DNA of 16,965 nt from SIG565 sp045650565 (lineage in GTDB: Bacteria > Bacillota > Clostridia > Oscillospirales > Acutalibacteraceae). A model generated the notes under the pieces. That model saw only the letters and a program-made list of their open reading frames with translations, had not been told where the DNA came from and ran no database searches. Position 1 is the stretch's first letter; every line of letters begins with the position of its first letter. Of this stretch, positions 7,489 to 15,406 are shown in pieces. Where the stretch lies: contig JAZRRG010000024.1 of assembly GCA_045650565.1 (NCBI GenBank), positions 1 to 16,965 on the forward strand. Reading direction: 5' to 3'. The translations under genes were made by a program, and so were the position numbers.

Positions 7489-8760
7489 ATGGCTACGGCA
7501 AGAAAAATAGCAATAGATGCATTGCTTAAGGTTAATAATGACCTGGCATACTCAAACATTACCCTCAATAACATATTAAAAAACAGCGGTTTATCGGATG
7601 AAGATAAGGCATTTGCCACAGCACTTTTCTATGGTGTGCTCGACCGCAAAATAACCCTCGATTATGTGCTTGATTCATTGATTAAGACCTCACTTAATAA
7701 GGTGGATGGCTTTACAAAAGAGGTTTTACGGGTAGGGCTTTACCAAATAATGTTTATGGATAAGGTGCCCGATTCCGCCGCCGTTAATGAGGCGGTTAAG
7801 ATAATAAAGACATCTAAAAAGCGGTATAATTCCGGCTTTGTAAATGCCGTGCTACGCTCGGCAATACGCAGTGAAAAGCTATTGCCCGAGGGCAACTCGG
7901 TAAAGGAATTTAGCATACGCTTTTCGGTGCCCGAGTGGATAGTAGAAAGCTTTATTAACGATTATTCCTTGGAGGAAGCCGAAGCCCTTTTGTGCGAAAT
8001 GCTAAAGCCCGCACCAACATTTCTTCGTGTTAATACAATAAAAACGACGGTTCAGGAGTTTTTAGAAATGCTCGGCGATAATGGTATATCAGCCCAAAGT
8101 GTCGAGCAGGAGGGTGCTATAAAGCTTTTAGAGGGCTTTCAAATAGAAACAAGTAATTTATATAAGGATGGATTTTTTTACGTACAGGATTTAAGTTCAC
8201 AAATTTGTGCAAGTACCCTTAATGCTAAAGGCGGGGAGCGTATTTTAGATATTTGCGCCGCCCCCGGTGGTAAAAGCTTTACCACAGCGCTTATTATGGA
8301 AAACTTAGGTGAGGTTGTCTCCTGTGACCTATATGAGAAGAGGACCAATCTCATAAGCCAAGGTGCTAAACGGCTTGGAATAGACATAATAAAAACATAT
8401 ACAGCCGATGCTACCGTTTACAATGAAAATTTAGGCGAGTTTGATGCCGTTCTTTGCGATGTTCCGTGCTCGGGACTCGGCATAATTCGGCGCAAACCCG
8501 ATATTAAATATAAAAAGGATACTTCCTTTTCCGATTTAGAAAAAACGCAGTCGGAAATTTTAGATAATGCAGTCAAATATGTAAGAAAAGGCGGAAGGAT
8601 AGTTTATTCCACCTGCACCTTAAGGCGTAACGAAAACGAAAAACAGGTTGAGGCATTTTTACACCGCCACCCTGAGTTTAAGCTTGAGTTTATGCATACC
8701 TTTATGCCACATAAGGACGGTACAGATGGATTTTTCACAGCACTGCTTAATGAGAGGTGA
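7489..8760 (+). CDS. rsmB: 16S rRNA (cytosine-967-C5) methyltransferase
   Basis: A 423-residue RsmB, methylating C5 of C967 (E. coli numbering) in 16S rRNA. An N-terminal NusB-like RNA-binding domain covers about residues 1-130. The Rossmann methyltransferase follows, with SAM motif CAAPGGK at 256-262, the DVPCSGLG motif with Cys327 and the STCT motif with Cys376, the two cysteines used in the RNA m5C mechanism. The end, HKDGTDGFFTALL, is the family's final motif. I chose ATG 7489 rather than the in-frame TTG two codons upstream because AAAGGA is 8 bases before it. In many Clostridia a zinc peptidase gene lies between fmt and rsmB; none is present here. Confidence 0.95.
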   Translation: MATARKIAIDALLKVNNDLAYSNITLNNILKNSGLSDEDKAFATALFYGVLDRKITLDYVLDSLIKTSLNKVDGFTKEVLRVGLYQIMFMDKVPDSAAVNEAVKIIKTSKKRYNSGFVNAVLRSAIRSEKLLPEGNSVKEFSIRFSVPEWIVESFINDYSLEEAEALLCEMLKPAPTFLRVNTIKTTVQEFLEMLGDNGISAQSVEQEGAIKLLEGFQIETSNLYKDGFFYVQDLSSQICASTLNAKGGERILDICAAPGGKSFTTALIMENLGEVVSCDLYEKRTNLISQGAKRLGIDIIKTYTADATVYNENLGEFDAVLCDVPCSGLGIIRRKPDIKYKKDTSFSDLEKTQSEILDNAVKYVRKGGRIVYSTCTLRRNENEKQVEAFLHRHPEFKLEFMHTFMPHKDGTDGFFTALLNER

Positions 8761-8764
8761 TATT

Positions 8765-9805
8765 TTGTCAAAGCTTGATATTGCATCAATGTATGTTACC
8801 GAAATCAAAGAATTACTTGCAGCATTAGGCGAGCCACAGTACCGTGCTACTCAAATTTTCAAATGGCTGCAGTCGGGTGTGCAAAGCTTTGATGATATGA
8901 CAAATATTCCCAAAGCTTTACGGCAGATGTTAGATGAGAAATGTTATATAGCAACCGTTAAGCCGGTGCAAAAATTTGTATCACAAATTGATGGTACCGT
9001 AAAATATTTATATGAGCTTTATGATGGCGAATATATAGAATCGGTGCTTATGAAGTATAAGCACGGCTATACCGTTTGTATCTCAACTCAGGTGGGCTGC
9101 CGTATGGGCTGCAGCTTTTGTGCTTCGGGATTAAACGGACTCTCCCGTAATTTAACGGCATCCGAAATGCTTTCGCAAATACATTTTGCGTGTCGTGATA
9201 ACGGTGTTAGGGTATCAAATGTTGTAATGATGGGTATGGGTGAGCCGCTTGATAATTTTGATAATTCAGTGCGCTTTTTAAAACTCGTATCACTTGAAGA
9301 GGGGCTTAATATAGGGCTCAGGCACATATCCCTTTCAACCTCGGGTGTAGTTACGGGAATATATAAATTGGCAGAGCTTAATTTGCCTATTACATTATCC
9401 ATTTCACTTCATGCCTCGAATGATGAGATTCGCAGCAGTATAATGAGGGTAAACAAAAAATGGAATATTGATGAGCTGTTAAAAGCTTGTAAATATTATC
9501 AGAGCATTACGGGCAGGAGGATTTCCTTTGAGTATGCACTGATTAGTGGGGTTAACGATTCGGTTAAAAATGCCGATGAGTTGTCAAAAATTTTAAAGGG
9601 TATTATGAGCCATATAAATTTAATACCTATAAATCCTGTTAAGGAAAATGATTTTAAAAGGGCGGACGATAAGTCTATTATGAATTTTGCAAAGCTGCTT
9701 AATGATAGACATATAACCGCAACGGTCCGTCGCACATTGGGTGCGGATATCAATGCTTCGTGCGGTCAGTTGCGTCGCAGAAGTCTTGCGAAGGAGGAAA
9801 ATTAG
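8765..9805 (+). CDS. rlmN: Dual-specificity 23S rRNA/tRNA adenine C2-methyltransferase
   Basis: A 346-residue radical-SAM RlmN, methylating C2 of A2503 in 23S rRNA and A37 of some tRNAs. The iron-sulfur motif CRMGCSFC at 112-119 supplies Cys112, Cys116 and Cys119. GMGEP at 157-161 binds SAM, and Cys333 in ASCGQLR is the methyl-carrying/resolving cysteine. The start is a TTG at 8765, with GAGAGGTGA just upstream, giving SKLDIAS as residues 2-8, the usual RlmN beginning. Upstream in-frame ATGs at 8648, 8726 and 8750 lie inside rsmB and lack a Shine-Dalgarno. It begins 4 bases after rsmB and abuts stp. Confidence 0.95.
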   Translation: MSKLDIASMYVTEIKELLAALGEPQYRATQIFKWLQSGVQSFDDMTNIPKALRQMLDEKCYIATVKPVQKFVSQIDGTVKYLYELYDGEYIESVLMKYKHGYTVCISTQVGCRMGCSFCASGLNGLSRNLTASEMLSQIHFACRDNGVRVSNVVMMGMGEPLDNFDNSVRFLKLVSLEEGLNIGLRHISLSTSGVVTGIYKLAELNLPITLSISLHASNDEIRSSIMRVNKKWNIDELLKACKYYQSITGRRISFEYALISGVNDSVKNADELSKILKGIMSHINLIPINPVKENDFKRADDKSIMNFAKLLNDRHITATVRRTLGADINASCGQLRRRSLAKEEN

Positions 9806-10531
9806 GTGAGAACTTACGGAGCTACGGATGTTGGCATGGTAAGAACAAGTAACCAGGACGTCTTTAAAAATACCGTTTTGGATACAAACGCCGTTTTGTC
9901 GGTTGTTTGTGATGGTATGGGCGGTGCAAAGGCAGGTAATATTGCGAGCAGTCTGGTTGCCGATGCTGTTACGGATTACGTTGTTAAATCATACAGTCCG
10001 CAAATGGCGGCCTTGTCAATTGAAAATCTTTTGAAAACGGCAGTGGCTTCAGCCAATTTGGAGGTTTTCAAAAAGGCAAGTAACGATGAAAATTTAAAGG
10101 GTATGGGCACAACGGTTGTTGCGGCACTGGTTAGAAATGATGCTGCCTATATCGCTCACGTTGGAGACAGCAGGGCTTATATCATTGAAAATGATGAAAT
10201 GCGGCAAATAACCCGGGACCATTCGGTTATTCAAGATTTAATAGAGGGTGGTCATATAACTCCCGATGAAGCCAAGAATCACCCCGAAAAAAACATTATC
10301 ACAAGGGCGGTAGGCACAAGGGAAAATGTGATAGTTGACTTTGTTGAGGAAAATATCGGCGATGGAATTTTACTTCTTTGTACCGATGGAGTAACAAACA
10401 CATTAACTAATAATGATATTAGGTTAGTTTTAAAGAAAAGCAATCTCGAGGATGCGGCTGAAAAATTGCTTCAAACGGCTAATGAAAAAATCAGTAACGA
10501 TAATGTAACTGTAACCCTCGTTTCACAATAA
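9806..10531 (+). CDS. stp: PP2C-family serine/threonine phosphatase
   Basis: A 241-residue PPM/PP2C phosphatase, the partner that reverses phosphorylation by the PASTA kinase encoded next. Motifs in order: ATDVGMVRTSNQD at 6-18, metal-binding CDGMGG at 35-40 (Asp36), GMGTTVV at 99-105, HVGDSRAY at 118-125, CTDGVTNTL at 192-200 (metal-binding Asp193) and DNVTVTL at 232-238 (Asp232). It is cytosolic, with no membrane segment. The start is a GTG directly after the rlmN stop codon, with AAGGAGG 8 bases upstream. The equivalent gene in B. subtilis is prpC. The phosphatase-kinase-rsgA order is conserved across Bacillota. Confidence 0.96.
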   Translation: MRTYGATDVGMVRTSNQDVFKNTVLDTNAVLSVVCDGMGGAKAGNIASSLVADAVTDYVVKSYSPQMAALSIENLLKTAVASANLEVFKKASNDENLKGMGTTVVAALVRNDAAYIAHVGDSRAYIIENDEMRQITRDHSVIQDLIEGGHITPDEAKNHPEKNIITRAVGTRENVIVDFVEENIGDGILLLCTDGVTNTLTNNDIRLVLKKSNLEDAAEKLLQTANEKISNDNVTVTLVSQ

Positions 10532-10565
10532 AACGGGAAGAATATAGAAATGGACAGGTGTTATT

Positions 10566-12494
10566 ATGGATAGATTTGTCGGAAAAAGACTTGACGGACG
10601 ATATGAAATTAGGGAAATTTTAGGCATAGGCGGTATGGCGGTAGTTTATAAGGCGTACGATAACGTCGAAAACAGAACGGTTGCCATTAAGATTTTGCGC
10701 AAGGAGTTTGCCACTAACGAGGACTTTTTGCGCCGCTTTAAAAACGAAAGCAAGGCAATTTCATTACTTTCGCATCCCAACATTGTAAAAATATACGATG
10801 TAAGCTTCGGTGACCTAATTCAGTATATAGTTATGGAGCATATAGAGGGCATAACGCTTAAGGAGTATATCGAGCGTGAGGGTTCACTAAGCTGGAAGGA
10901 TGCTGTTTACTACACCATACAAATTTTGCGCGGACTTCAACACGCACACGATAGGGGTATAGTGCACCGTGATGTTAAGCCGCAAAATATTATGCTTTTG
11001 CCCGATGGAACCATCAAGGTTACCGATTTTGGAATCGCTCGGTTTGCTCGTAGTGAGCAAAAGACAATAACCGATAAGGCAATAGGTTCAGTGCATTATA
11101 TAAGCCCTGAACAAGCCCGTGGTGAAGTGACCGATGAGCGCACAGACATTTATTCGGTGGGTGTAATGCTTTATGAAATGCTTACAGGTCGCTTACCATT
11201 CCAAGCAGATAGTGCGGTATCGGTTGCTATTATGCAGCTCCAAAGAGAACCCGAGCTGCCTACCGAAATTAACGGCTCAATTCCGCTTGGTGCAGAGCAA
11301 ATTACTATGCACGCAATGCAGAAAAATACGGTAAATCGATACAAGTCATCCTCTGAGATGCTTTGCGACCTTGAAAAGTTTAAAAAGGACCCGTCAATCA
11401 CATTTGATTTCACCTATTTTGTTGATGACTCTCCAACAAAATTTTTGGACGCTCAAAAAAATGATGAGAATGAGGAACCCGTTAAATCGCCAATTATACC
11501 AATCCTTACAGGTGTGGCGGTTGCCTTTGTTGCGGCAATAGTTGTTCTACTTGCTATTTTCTTGCCCAAGCTCACAAAGAAAACCGATGAAATAAAGTGT
11601 CCTGATTTTGTGGGTAAAACATATTATGAGGTCGAGGCCGACCAACAACTCACATCAACCTTTAATATCAGCTATGAATGGGTTAGTAATGCTGAGTTTG
11701 AGAAGGGTGTTGTTTACGACCAAAGTATTCCCAAAAACCGTTCAATTAAGAAGGGCGCTACAATTTTGCTTTATGTAAGTAATGGTAAGGTTCAAAAGAA
11801 GGTGCCTGATGTTACGGGTGAAACCGAGCTTAACGCCAAAAAGATACTTGAAACGGTGCACGGCTTTACCGTAGTAATTGAGCTTAAGGAGAGCGATAAG
11901 GTAGAAGCAGGTCTTGTAATCAATACCTCTCCTGCAGCGGGTAGCGAGATTGCCGAGGGCAGCGAAATTGTTGTGTATATCAGCAGCGGTGCACCTACTG
12001 TTAATGTTCCGTTGCCTAATGTTGTTGGTATGAGCGAAAAGGATGCAAAGGAAAAACTACAAAAAGCGGGTCTTACAATAGGTAAGGTTACAGTAGTTGA
12101 TAATGCATCCGGCTCAACCGTACCCGAGGGCTTTGTTGTGGCTCAAACACCAAAGTATGAGCAAAACAAGCAGGTTACAAAGGGAACGGCAGTTGATTTG
12201 CAGGTAAGCTCTGGTAAAACACGATATACAAACGATGTTACGGTTACTCTGCCTTCCGATATTACTGCGGTTTCACTGTGGGTAGAGGGCTCTATGGTTA
12301 AGGAAGCGCAATTAACCGCAGGAACCACCTCTTACACATTCAAAGGCATTAACTCGCTTAATGAGAAAATCAATGCAATGATAATGGTAAAAACTGCGAT
12401 GATTACCGAGTATAAAGAATATCAAACCATCACAATCAACTTAACCGATGGAACCTATGTGGTAAATACTACAGTGGTATATAATGCGGATTAG
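10566..12494 (+). CDS. prkC: PASTA-domain serine/threonine protein kinase
   Basis: A 642-residue membrane kinase that senses muropeptides or lipid II and signals growth, cell-wall state and, in Bacillus, spore germination. The Hanks-type kinase domain spans about 10-272: glycine loop GIGGMAVV at 20-27, ATP-binding Lys42, catalytic HRDVKPQN at 134-141 (Asp136), DFG at 154-156, and the SVHYISPEQARG activation segment. A juxtamembrane region and one transmembrane helix (about 309-333) follow. Outside the cell are three PASTA repeats, about 343-406, 411-475 and 481-549. Residues about 553-642 form a further non-PASTA segment rich in beta-type sequence and Thr/Val. AGGTG lies 6 bases before the ATG. 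It follows stp by 34 bases and precedes rsgA by 2. Confidence 0.96.
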   Translation: MDRFVGKRLDGRYEIREILGIGGMAVVYKAYDNVENRTVAIKILRKEFATNEDFLRRFKNESKAISLLSHPNIVKIYDVSFGDLIQYIVMEHIEGITLKEYIEREGSLSWKDAVYYTIQILRGLQHAHDRGIVHRDVKPQNIMLLPDGTIKVTDFGIARFARSEQKTITDKAIGSVHYISPEQARGEVTDERTDIYSVGVMLYEMLTGRLPFQADSAVSVAIMQLQREPELPTEINGSIPLGAEQITMHAMQKNTVNRYKSSSEMLCDLEKFKKDPSITFDFTYFVDDSPTKFLDAQKNDENEEPVKSPIIPILTGVAVAFVAAIVVLLAIFLPKLTKKTDEIKCPDFVGKTYYEVEADQQLTSTFNISYEWVSNAEFEKGVVYDQSIPKNRSIKKGATILLYVSNGKVQKKVPDVTGETELNAKKILETVHGFTVVIELKESDKVEAGLVINTSPAAGSEIAEGSEIVVYISSGAPTVNVPLPNVVGMSEKDAKEKLQKAGLTIGKVTVVDNASGSTVPEGFVVAQTPKYEQNKQVTKGTAVDLQVSSGKTRYTNDVTVTLPSDITAVSLWVEGSMVKEAQLTAGTTSYTFKGINSLNEKINAMIMVKTAMITEYKEYQTITINLTDGTYVVNTTVVYNAD

Positions 12495-12496
12495 TT

Positions 12497-13378
12497 ATGA
12501 GGGGAATAATTGTAAAGGCGTTGTCGGGATTTTATTATGTCAAAAATGCCGATAATATATATGAATGTAAAGCGAAAGGTGCCTTCAGAAATGAAGGCAT
12601 TTCGCCGCTTACCGGCGATACGGTAGAGTTCGATGTGCTTGATAACTCAAAGGGTATCGTCAGAAAAATAATAGAGAGAAAAAACGCACTTGTGCGCCCT
12701 CCCGTTGCCAACATAGACCGTGCGGTAATAGTGTCATCCTTTGTAACACCCATACCAAATCACTTAATAATCGATACATTAACGGCTATATGTGAGCATA
12801 ACGGCATTGAGCCGATTTTGGTTTTCAACAAAGGCGATTTAGGCGATTTTTCGAGGTGGAAAAATTGCTATAATAATGTCGGCTATAAGGTTTTTATAAC
12901 CTCGGCACAAACGGGCGAGGGAGTTGATAAATTAGAGGCCGAGATAAATGATGGTATTACTGTTTTCACAGGTAATTCAGGTGTTGGAAAATCAAGTTTG
13001 CTGAATAGACTGTTGCCATCGGCTTGTATTGCTACGGGAGAAATCAGCCAAAAACTCGGGCGTGGCAGACACACAACCCGCCATACACAGCTTTTTGAGC
13101 TTGAAAACGGGGGATTTGTTGCTGACACACCGGGATTTTCATCACTTGAAATAGATAAAACCGATTTTAACTTTAAAGAAAATCTTGAAAACTGTTTTCC
13201 CGAATTTTCAAAGTATTTGGGTAACTGTAGGTTTACGGGCTGCTCACATACGGGCGAAAAAGGGTGTGCGGTTTGTGCCGCAGCACAAAGTGGGGAAATC
13301 GAAAAAACGAGGCATTTAAGCTATATTTCGCTTTATAATGACCTTAAAGACCTAAAAAGTTGGCAAAATAAAAAATAG
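12497..13378 (+). CDS. rsgA: Small-subunit maturation GTPase RsgA
   Basis: A 293-residue circularly permuted GTPase that acts late in 30S ribosome assembly. An N-terminal OB fold (about 1-65) begins MRGIIVKALSGFYYV. The G motifs come in permuted order: G4 NKGD at 111-114, G1 GNSGVGKS at 159-166 and G3 DTPG at 210-213. The switch segment RGRHTTRHTQLF is at 189-200. The C-terminal zinc knuckle uses Cys244, Cys249, His251 and Cys257. The start is 2 bases after the prkC stop with only a weak GCGGA upstream, so translation is probably coupled. In B. subtilis (cpgA) it is a known target of the neighbouring kinase/phosphatase pair. Here rpe and thiN do not follow. Confidence 0.96.
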   Translation: MRGIIVKALSGFYYVKNADNIYECKAKGAFRNEGISPLTGDTVEFDVLDNSKGIVRKIIERKNALVRPPVANIDRAVIVSSFVTPIPNHLIIDTLTAICEHNGIEPILVFNKGDLGDFSRWKNCYNNVGYKVFITSAQTGEGVDKLEAEINDGITVFTGNSGVGKSSLLNRLLPSACIATGEISQKLGRGRHTTRHTQLFELENGGFVADTPGFSSLEIDKTDFNFKENLENCFPEFSKYLGNCRFTGCSHTGEKGCAVCAAAQSGEIEKTRHLSYISLYNDLKDLKSWQNKK

Positions 13379-13402
13379 TTGTAACCTTTTGGTTAGTTTA
13401 AA

Positions 13403-13455
13403 ATATACTGTTATTAACCAAGACTTAACATATAGGTTAAGGAGATACAGTATAT
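13403..13455 (+). promoter_or_regulatory. Hairpin covering the Shine-Dalgarno of the 51-aa gene
   Basis: Two nested helices: ATATACTGT (13403-13411) with ACAGTATAT (13447-13455), and TTAACC (13414-13419) with GGTTAA (13435-13440). The Shine-Dalgarno AAGGAG (13439-13444) lies across the inner helix and the internal loop, and the AUG at 13454 is partly inside the outer helix. In RNA this could limit ribosome access. As DNA it could equally be an operator. The rest of 13379-13402 holds a weak TAACC-TTTT-GGTTA hairpin and no clear terminator for the rsgA transcript. Confidence 0.5.
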
Positions 13456-13609
13456 GAGAAAACGTTGTAACACAAGTAAACGCAAATACGTGTATATGGT
13501 GGCTTTTGGAGTAGGACTTTTAGTTGCATCCTTTGCACCGGCACGCTGTGTTATTGCGGTTTTGGCAATAGCTGTTATCTGGCTTGGAGTTATTTGTTCA
13601 AGGAACTAA
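13454..13609 (+). CDS. Small two-helix membrane protein
   Basis: A 51-codon ORF, not recognised as a named family. It starts MRKRCNTSKRKY, a strongly basic N-terminus, followed by two hydrophobic stretches at about 13-29 and 33-48 separated by a short turn with Pro29 and Arg31, and ends CSRN. The layout predicts a helical hairpin in the membrane with both ends inside. AAGGAG lies 9 bases before the ATG. The spoVM start is 15 bases after its stop and no terminator intervenes, so the two are probably co-transcribed. The position suggests expression in sporulation, but its role is unknown. The good ribosome site, amphipathic composition and tight spacing argue that it is real. Confidence 0.65.
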   Translation: MRKRCNTSKRKYVYMVAFGVGLLVASFAPARCVIAVLAIAVIWLGVICSRN

Positions 13610-13624
13610 TCGGGAGGCGGCTTT

Positions 13625-13708
13625 ATGAAGGTAGTTCTATTAAAAAGTCCAAGGTTTTTAAGCGGATTTCTCAGACTGATTTTTGGCATAAAAAAGGAAA
13701 ATATCTAA
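13625..13708 (+). CDS. spoVM: Stage V sporulation protein M, coat-anchoring peptide
   Basis: A 27-residue peptide beginning MKVVLLKSPRFLSGFLRLIF and ending KKENI. It aligns without gaps to B. subtilis SpoVM (26 residues, MKFYTIKLPKFLGGIVRAML...), keeping Met1, Lys2, Lys7, Pro9, Phe11, Leu12, Gly14 and Arg17. SpoVM is an amphipathic helix that sits on the positively curved outer forespore membrane and recruits SpoIVA, the base of the spore coat. GGGAGG lies 7 bases before the ATG. In Bacillus spoVM also sits downstream of prpC-prkC-cpgA, so gene order supports the call, and a SipL-like coat gene follows. Such a short gene is easily missed by automatic annotation. Confidence 0.88.
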   Translation: MKVVLLKSPRFLSGFLRLIFGIKKENI

Positions 13709-13714
13709 TTACAT

Positions 13715-13751
13715 AACAAGCGATATAACCATCTTGGTTATATCGCTTGTT
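13715..13751 (+). terminator. Terminator after spoVM
   Basis: A perfect 17-bp stem, AACAAGCGATATAACCA (13715-13731) against 13735-13751, with a TCT loop. The stem ends in TT and runs on into TCTTTT. It begins 6 bases after the spoVM stop and separates spoVM from the next gene. The A-rich start also permits a partly bidirectional function. Confidence 0.85.
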
Positions 13752-13805
13752 TCTTTTGCATATTATTTAACGAAATATAATAACTTCATCAAAAGGAGCT
13801 TTGTT

Positions 13806-15341
13806 ATGAACGTAAAAATCTTAAAACAGGAAATGTCGGTAAATAATGAATTTTTTAATCAGTCGGCGGAGCAGAGTATAGAGCTTGATATTACAGTGCC
13901 CGAATATTACCCCGAAATTGATAGAGTTTTGAAATGCCGTGCAACTCCGAGGGTGGTAACAGCAGGGGTTAACGGACAAATTCTTTCGGTGGATGGAAAT
14001 GTAAACATTTTGCTTTTATACATAACACCAAAAAATGAGCTCTGCAGCTTCGAGTATATTATGCCCTTTAGTCGCACATTTGAATTTGAGGGGGATACAT
14101 CGGGCTGTATACCTATATGTAGCGTAAGAGAAGAATATATCAATTGCCGTCCGCTTGATTCACGCAGTGTAGAGCTCCACGGAGCTATAGGCATAAATGC
14201 TAAAATTCTGAAAAAGCACAGCACCGAAATAGTCACCGATATTGATGGCGGAAATGTAGTGATAAATCGTGGATTAGCTCCTGCAACAACCCCTATAGGT
14301 ATGTCGGAAAAGTGTATTAGTGTTGAGGAGGAGCTTGAGCTCGGCAACGGTCAACCCTCAATTAAAAATATTTTGCGGTATGATGCGAAGGCGGTTAATC
14401 TTGAGTGTAAAATTATTAGCGGCAAGGTTGTTGTAAAGGGCGAAATCAAGGTGTTCGTGCTCTATTGCGGGGAACAGGTATCAACCCCACAAACCTTTAG
14501 GACCACTGTTCCGTATAGCACAATAATTGAAATTGATGGTATTAACGATGAGTGCGAGTGCGAGGCAATGTGCGAGCTCGCTCAGCTTGAAATTAAGGCA
14601 AGGACGTCAATTACGGGTGAGGCACGTACCTTTAGCTTATCGGGTAAGCTTCGCTTCCGTGCAACAGCGTGCTGCAACAATGATGTGCCTGTGGTATATG
14701 ATGCATTTTCAACAAAATACGAAACCGAAATATCATCAAAGGAAATTATGGTAGAAAAAATCTTTAAAACTGTAAATGAAAGCTTTTTGTGTAAAAGAAA
14801 TTTGGAAATAAGTTCGGGCTCTGTCGGCACCGTGATTGACTTATGGGGAGAACCGCAGGTATTATCAAGTCGACTTGATAATGAAGAACTTTCAATAACA
14901 GGTAATATGCCTGTATATATGCTGGCTTATGATAGCGAAAGCAACCCAATATACATTGAACGGGTAGTGGATTTTGATTGTAAGTTTAAGGTGTCAGGCG
15001 TTACACATAAAATGCGTGCCAATGCAACCGTTTCGATTAAAAATATAAGCTACACAATTATTGATAATTGTAATATTGAAATTTGCGCCGAGCTGATGCT
15101 AACATCAAGCATATATAATATTTCAAGAATTACGGTTGTTAACGATATCTCGGTTAATAATGATGCGCTAAAGAAAAATAAACACAATAGCGCAATGATA
15201 ATCTATTATGCCGATACTGGAGAAAAGATTTGGGATATAGCCCGTAGATTCAATAGCTCACCAGATGAAATTTCGGAGATAAATGCTATAGAAACGGGTG
15301 AAATAAAGTGTCAAAAAACACTTTTGATACCTATTAAATAA
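13806..15341 (+). CDS. sipL: SipL-like coat morphogenetic protein, SPOCS repeats and LysM
   Basis: A 511-residue protein with three repeats of the SPOCS/DUF3794 type (about 25-135, 180-290 and 330-445) and a C-terminal LysM domain (about 464-510, DTGEKIWDIARRFNSSPDEI then LLIPI). LysM binds peptidoglycan-like glycans. Domain order and length match SipL of Clostridioides difficile (about 520 residues), which binds SpoIVA and is the clostridial counterpart of SpoVID in coat assembly. There is no signal peptide or membrane helix, as expected for a protein acting from the mother-cell side. ATG 13806 was chosen over the in-frame ATG at 13734, which lies inside the terminator; AAAGGAG is 7 bases before 13806. 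Other clostridial DUF3794-LysM proteins exist, so the exact orthology is less sure than the family. Confidence 0.8.
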   Translation: MNVKILKQEMSVNNEFFNQSAEQSIELDITVPEYYPEIDRVLKCRATPRVVTAGVNGQILSVDGNVNILLLYITPKNELCSFEYIMPFSRTFEFEGDTSGCIPICSVREEYINCRPLDSRSVELHGAIGINAKILKKHSTEIVTDIDGGNVVINRGLAPATTPIGMSEKCISVEEELELGNGQPSIKNILRYDAKAVNLECKIISGKVVVKGEIKVFVLYCGEQVSTPQTFRTTVPYSTIIEIDGINDECECEAMCELAQLEIKARTSITGEARTFSLSGKLRFRATACCNNDVPVVYDAFSTKYETEISSKEIMVEKIFKTVNESFLCKRNLEISSGSVGTVIDLWGEPQVLSSRLDNEELSITGNMPVYMLAYDSESNPIYIERVVDFDCKFKVSGVTHKMRANATVSIKNISYTIIDNCNIEICAELMLTSSIYNISRITVVNDISVNNDALKKNKHNSAMIIYYADTGEKIWDIARRFNSSPDEISEINAIETGEIKCQKTLLIPIK

Positions 15342-15365
15342 TTTCATAAAAATTTAAAAATAATG

Positions 15366-15394
15366 TTGACAACGCTGATTATTGATGATATAAT
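15366..15394 (+). promoter_or_regulatory. Consensus promoter of tRNA-Leu
   Basis: TTGACA (15366-15371) and TATAAT (15389-15394) are exactly 17 bases apart, a perfect sigma-A consensus. Transcription would start near 15401, about 8 bases before the tRNA. The promoter lies within a perfect inverted repeat listed separately. Confidence 0.88.
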
Positions 15395-15406
15395 AATCAG
15401 CGTTGT
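15369..15406 (+). repeat. 15-bp inverted repeat straddling the tRNA-Leu promoter
   Basis: ACAACGCTGATTATT (15369-15383) and its exact reverse complement (15392-15406) flank an 8-base centre. The left arm contains the last three bases of the -35 box and the right arm the last three of the -10 box plus the probable start site. It lacks a T run, so it is not a normal terminator. A transcript starting near 15401 would contain only part of one arm, so the palindrome would have to act as DNA, or in read-through RNA from the sipL-like gene. Confidence 0.75.

Noticed and set aside
8648..8764. Extended RlmN start inside rsmB
   Set aside because: The added residues are hydrophobic nonsense unlike RlmN, while TTG 8765 has a good ribosome site and the family N-terminus.
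10550..10573. Seven-codon leader peptide before prkC
   Set aside because: ATG without a Shine-Dalgarno, overlaps the prkC start, and no attenuator structure is visible.
13389..13417. Sigma-A promoter TTGGTT/TATTAA ahead of the 51-aa gene
   Set aside because: Only a weak -10 match (4 of 6), and the sporulation context would predict a different sigma factor; not convincing.
13758..13791. Sigma-E-type sporulation promoter ahead of the SipL-like gene
   Set aside because: A GCATATT element is present but I find no -10 match at the proper 12-15 base spacing.
13907..14347. 146-codon minus-strand reading frame inside the SipL-like gene
   Set aside because: Low-complexity serine-rich translation, mirror of the SPOCS coding frame, no ribosome site.
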